Source: Chitinophagaceae bacterium
Lineage (GTDB): Bacteria > Bacteroidota > Bacteroidia > Chitinophagales > Chitinophagaceae
Direction: 5' to 3'
Length of the DNA stretch: 35,720 nucleotides
Assembly: GCA_947451985.1 (NCBI GenBank)
Contig: CANGBQ010000005.1
Coordinates: forward strand, 1-35,720
Shown here: piece by piece, positions 33,766 to 35,720 of the stretch
Layout of the letters: each line of letters begins with the position of its first letter
Position numbering within the stretch: position 1 is the stretch's first letter
Position numbers and translations under genes: made by a program
The notes under the pieces: generated by a model
Database searches by the model: none
Told to the model about the DNA's origin: nothing
The model's input: only the letters and a program-made list of their open reading frames with translations

Positions 33766-35720
33766 TTATAAAAAAAACACTGGGTTGTATAGAATAGTAG
33801 CGGTGGGATCTGTATTGGGCTCTTCTAAATCCTCTAGTTGTTTTTCTATGGATTGTTGCAGGTGTTGAAGCGAATCTCTTTTTTGTTGGAGAGAACCCGC
33901 TGGTAAAACATCCCCATTGGTGTCTAATTGAACAGGCTTGCCGTCAATGGTAAACAGACCGGAAGGCTGCATGATATAATCAATGTCGTTTTGCCAACGA
34001 TGATTCGCGTTTCCTTCTCTTTGATTGCTGAACTCCATGCCATGGTCTGAAAAAAGAAGCCGCCATGTGGTAGGGTTTCCGTTTTTAATTTTTATCTGCT
34101 TTCCCACGGGCACAAATACGGTTACTATAACGTGTTGGTTTCGGAATTTTTGGAGTCGCGTAATCGCGATGGCTTTGTCTAGAAAAAGGGTGGAGTCTAT
34201 TTGTCTAACTCGGTATGAAATAGCTTCTGCTGTACTCGTGGCTTTAGACTGAGTAGGCCCGCTAGCCATTTTTTGGATGGTGACATAAAAACTATCTGTA
34301 TTTGATTTTTCAATTTCCACCGAAACGTTTTTAATATACAAGCTGTCATTGTTTAGAATATTAAACGGAGAAAGTGAAATACGATTGGTTTGAATTAAAT
34401 CATTGATAGATGAATTAAATTCAATGGATAATTTTTGCGCCGTCGGGTGTTGTAAAACAATGTTATTGGGCTGCGGAATGTTATTGTATGAAAATTGATT
34501 TGCTACCGACATCAAAAGTCCCACAACAGAAACCCAGCCTAATATCCAAAGCGAAATAAATGCCACTCGAATCGGGGTGCGGCCAGATTTTATTTTGGCA
34601 ACTTTTCTGATGATCCAGGTGATGATGCCAATCAAAGGAACCATAATAAAAAACAGCAAAACGCCCCACGCGAATGTGTTTTGCCAGCCACTTTCTACTA
34701 CAAAATTTTTCAATGGAAAAACAGCAAAAGCTGAAATGCTAAAAGCAAACAACAAGGCCAGCAATACAATAACCACTATAGCCAATAGGGTATAAGAAAA
34801 TATTTTTATCAAAAACAATAACGCTTTTACAAAGCCTTTAACAATTGATTTTGCAATGCTCGCAGTTTGACTGACAAAAGATCGCGTGTTGATAGATGCG
34901 GATTGTTTTACCTCTTCCGCCATCGACTTGGCTTTCTCTTGAATGCTTTTGGCCTCTTCGGTTACAATGTTTTTAATGGATTGCAAATCGATTTTTTCGC
35001 CTTTCATTTCCAATTTTTCTGAAGTCGTTTTGGCTTCTGGAATAATCAGCCAACACAATATGTATACCAATAGTGCGCTTGGGGAAAACTGGACAGCATC
35101 TTCCCATCTGGAAAAAGTACCAAGTAGCGGCAGAATAAAAATAAGCCTGGGAATCCAGGCGCTGATACCAAAATAATGTCCTATTCCACTGCAGACACCC
35201 CCTACGATATTGTCATCCGTATCTCTGAAAAGTCTTTTTCTGGTAGCGCCAATTTCTTTGTTGGCAGAACTGGGTGTGGCAATCCAAAGTACTATATAGG
35301 GCAGCAAACCAAAACCAAACGAAATCACCAGCAACACAAAGAATATACGCACCACCACTACATCTACACCCATATAATTGGCAAGACCACTACACACGCC
35401 TCCGATGATTTTATTGTTCTCGTCTCTGTATAGTTTTTTGGATGGAGGATTCTGTATTTTTTCTTCGGGCTTTTCCGGTGCTGTTGGCGCATCATCAAAA
35501 TCTTCGGGTCGTCCCATACTGTTGATCACTGCGTTGACAGCTGCATCGGTAATACAGGTAGCTCCTTTTTGAAGAGCTTGTTGAAACAACTCGCCGATTC
35601 TGCCTTCAATATCATTGATGATTTCTTCTTTGCCTTCTTCATTGATAAAATGCTGTTGAAGGGTGTCAATGTATTTTTTTAGAAAATCGTAAGCTGTCAC
35701 TTCAATAGGAACAACCCGGC
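33766..35720 (-). CDS. PspC-domain membrane protein with two PspC repeats (5' end outside window)
   Basis: At least 651 residues, truncated at its N-terminus by the window edge. The GTG at 35700 is not the true start: the frame stays open to the edge and reads RVVPIE before TAYDFLKKYID, which matches the usual opening of this family. An N-terminal helical domain (EEGKEEIINDIEGRIGELF) comes first. Two PspC domains follow: KLYRDENNKIIGGVCSGLANYMGV and RLFRDTDDNIVGGVCSGIGHYFGI, each with a membrane helix pair. Then come an amphipathic segment (TSEKLEMKGEKIDLQSIKNIV...), three more helices, and a long C-terminal beta-rich domain. Probably an envelope-stress or membrane-integrity sensor. A terminator follows its stop. 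Confidence 0.88.
   Translation of the reverse strand, partial: RVVPIEVTAYDFLKKYIDTLQQHFINEEGKEEIINDIEGRIGELFQQALQKGATCITDAAVNAVINSMGRPEDFDDAPTAPEKPEEKIQNPPSKKLYRDENNKIIGGVCSGLANYMGVDVVVVRIFFVLLVISFGFGLLPYIVLWIATPSSANKEIGATRKRLFRDTDDNIVGGVCSGIGHYFGISAWIPRLIFILPLLGTFSRWEDAVQFSPSALLVYILCWLIIPEAKTTSEKLEMKGEKIDLQSIKNIVTEEAKSIQEKAKSMAEEVKQSASINTRSFVSQTASIAKSIVKGFVKALLFLIKIFSYTLLAIVVIVLLALLFAFSISAFAVFPLKNFVVESGWQNTFAWGVLLFFIMVPLIGIITWIIRKVAKIKSGRTPIRVAFISLWILGWVSVVGLLMSVANQFSYNNIPQPNNIVLQHPTAQKLSIEFNSSINDLIQTNRISLSPFNILNNDSLYIKNVSVEIEKSNTDSFYVTIQKMASGPTQSKATSTAEAISYRVRQIDSTLFLDKAIAITRLQKFRNQHVIVTVFVPVGKQIKIKNGNPTTWRLLFSDHGMEFSNQREGNANHRWQNDIDYIMQPSGLFTIDGKPVQLDTNGDVLPAGSLQQKRDSLQHLQQSIEKQLEDLEEPNTDPTATILYNPVFFL

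Noticed and set aside
35698-35720. GTG at 35700 as the true start of the PspC-domain protein
   Set aside because: The frame continues to the edge and encodes RVVPIE, the usual residues just before TAYD in this family, so the gene is simply cut by the window.
1-35720. Mobile elements, CRISPR arrays, tRNA or rRNA genes, defence systems
   Set aside because: No transposase, integrase, spacer-repeat array, tRNA-like fold or defence-gene motif was seen; gaps between genes are all under 300 bp.

Overview
The window looks like a chromosomal segment from a Bacteroidota bacterium, most likely in or near the Chitinophagaceae. Four things point there. The respiratory locus has the ActABCDEF plus aa3-oxidase order known from that phylum. 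Promoter -7 boxes of the form TAnnTTTG occur, and Shine-Dalgarno sequences are largely absent. There are lineage-restricted families (DUF5522, DUF6787, SCO/DUF420 pair, heterodimeric M16 proteases). Menaquinone is made by the futalosine route (MqnC). Coding density is very high, gaps are short and several genes overlap. I see no tRNA, rRNA, IS element, CRISPR array or prophage.

Layout. (1) 39-606 (+): a DUF5522 protein overlapping an alkyltransferase-like protein. (2) 610-16478 (-): about 16 kb of respiration genes, transcribed right to left. The order is actA-actB-actC-actD-actE-actF (alternative complex III, menaquinol:cytochrome c oxidoreductase), then oxidase subunits II and I, heme O synthase, two subunit III genes and subunit IV. 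A clear hairpin terminator follows, and then SCO and DUF420 (copper delivery/assembly). (3) 16708-18745 (+): two in-frame fusion genes in tandem, DUF6787-PurN and a secreted N-terminal domain joined to MsrB. (4) 18797-23432 (-): an M16 protease pair coupled by an ATGA overlap, then a single-chain E1 alpha-beta 2-oxoacid dehydrogenase. (5) 23613-25036 (+): mqnC and a DUF3817 membrane protein. (6) 25046-27598 (-): two tandem amidohydrolase paralogues, one of which has lost its metal-ligand motifs. (7) 27697-27891 (+): a small unknown ORF. (8) 27895-33647 (-): a SNF2 helicase with two SWIM zinc motifs, ComB-like phosphatase and GcvT. (9) 33766 to the right edge (-): a PspC-domain membrane protein whose 5' end lies outside the window.

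How it fits together. MqnC supplies menaquinone, ACIII oxidises menaquinol, and the aa3 oxidase reduces O2. CtaB and SCO (with DUF420 as a probable helper) supply heme and copper to the oxidase. ActA carries six CXXCH motifs here and ActE one, so a short c-heme relay can be proposed between the two complexes.

The points most worth a second look are: the DUF6787-PurN fusion, whose linker holds A7 and A6 runs with stops waiting in both other frames; the apparently exported MsrB; the metal-ligand-less amidohydrolase paralogue; a 12-bp palindrome at the act promoter; and -7 boxes lying 3-5 nt from start codons, which suggest leaderless mRNAs. No wholly new system is evident; most of the window is core metabolism in compact form.
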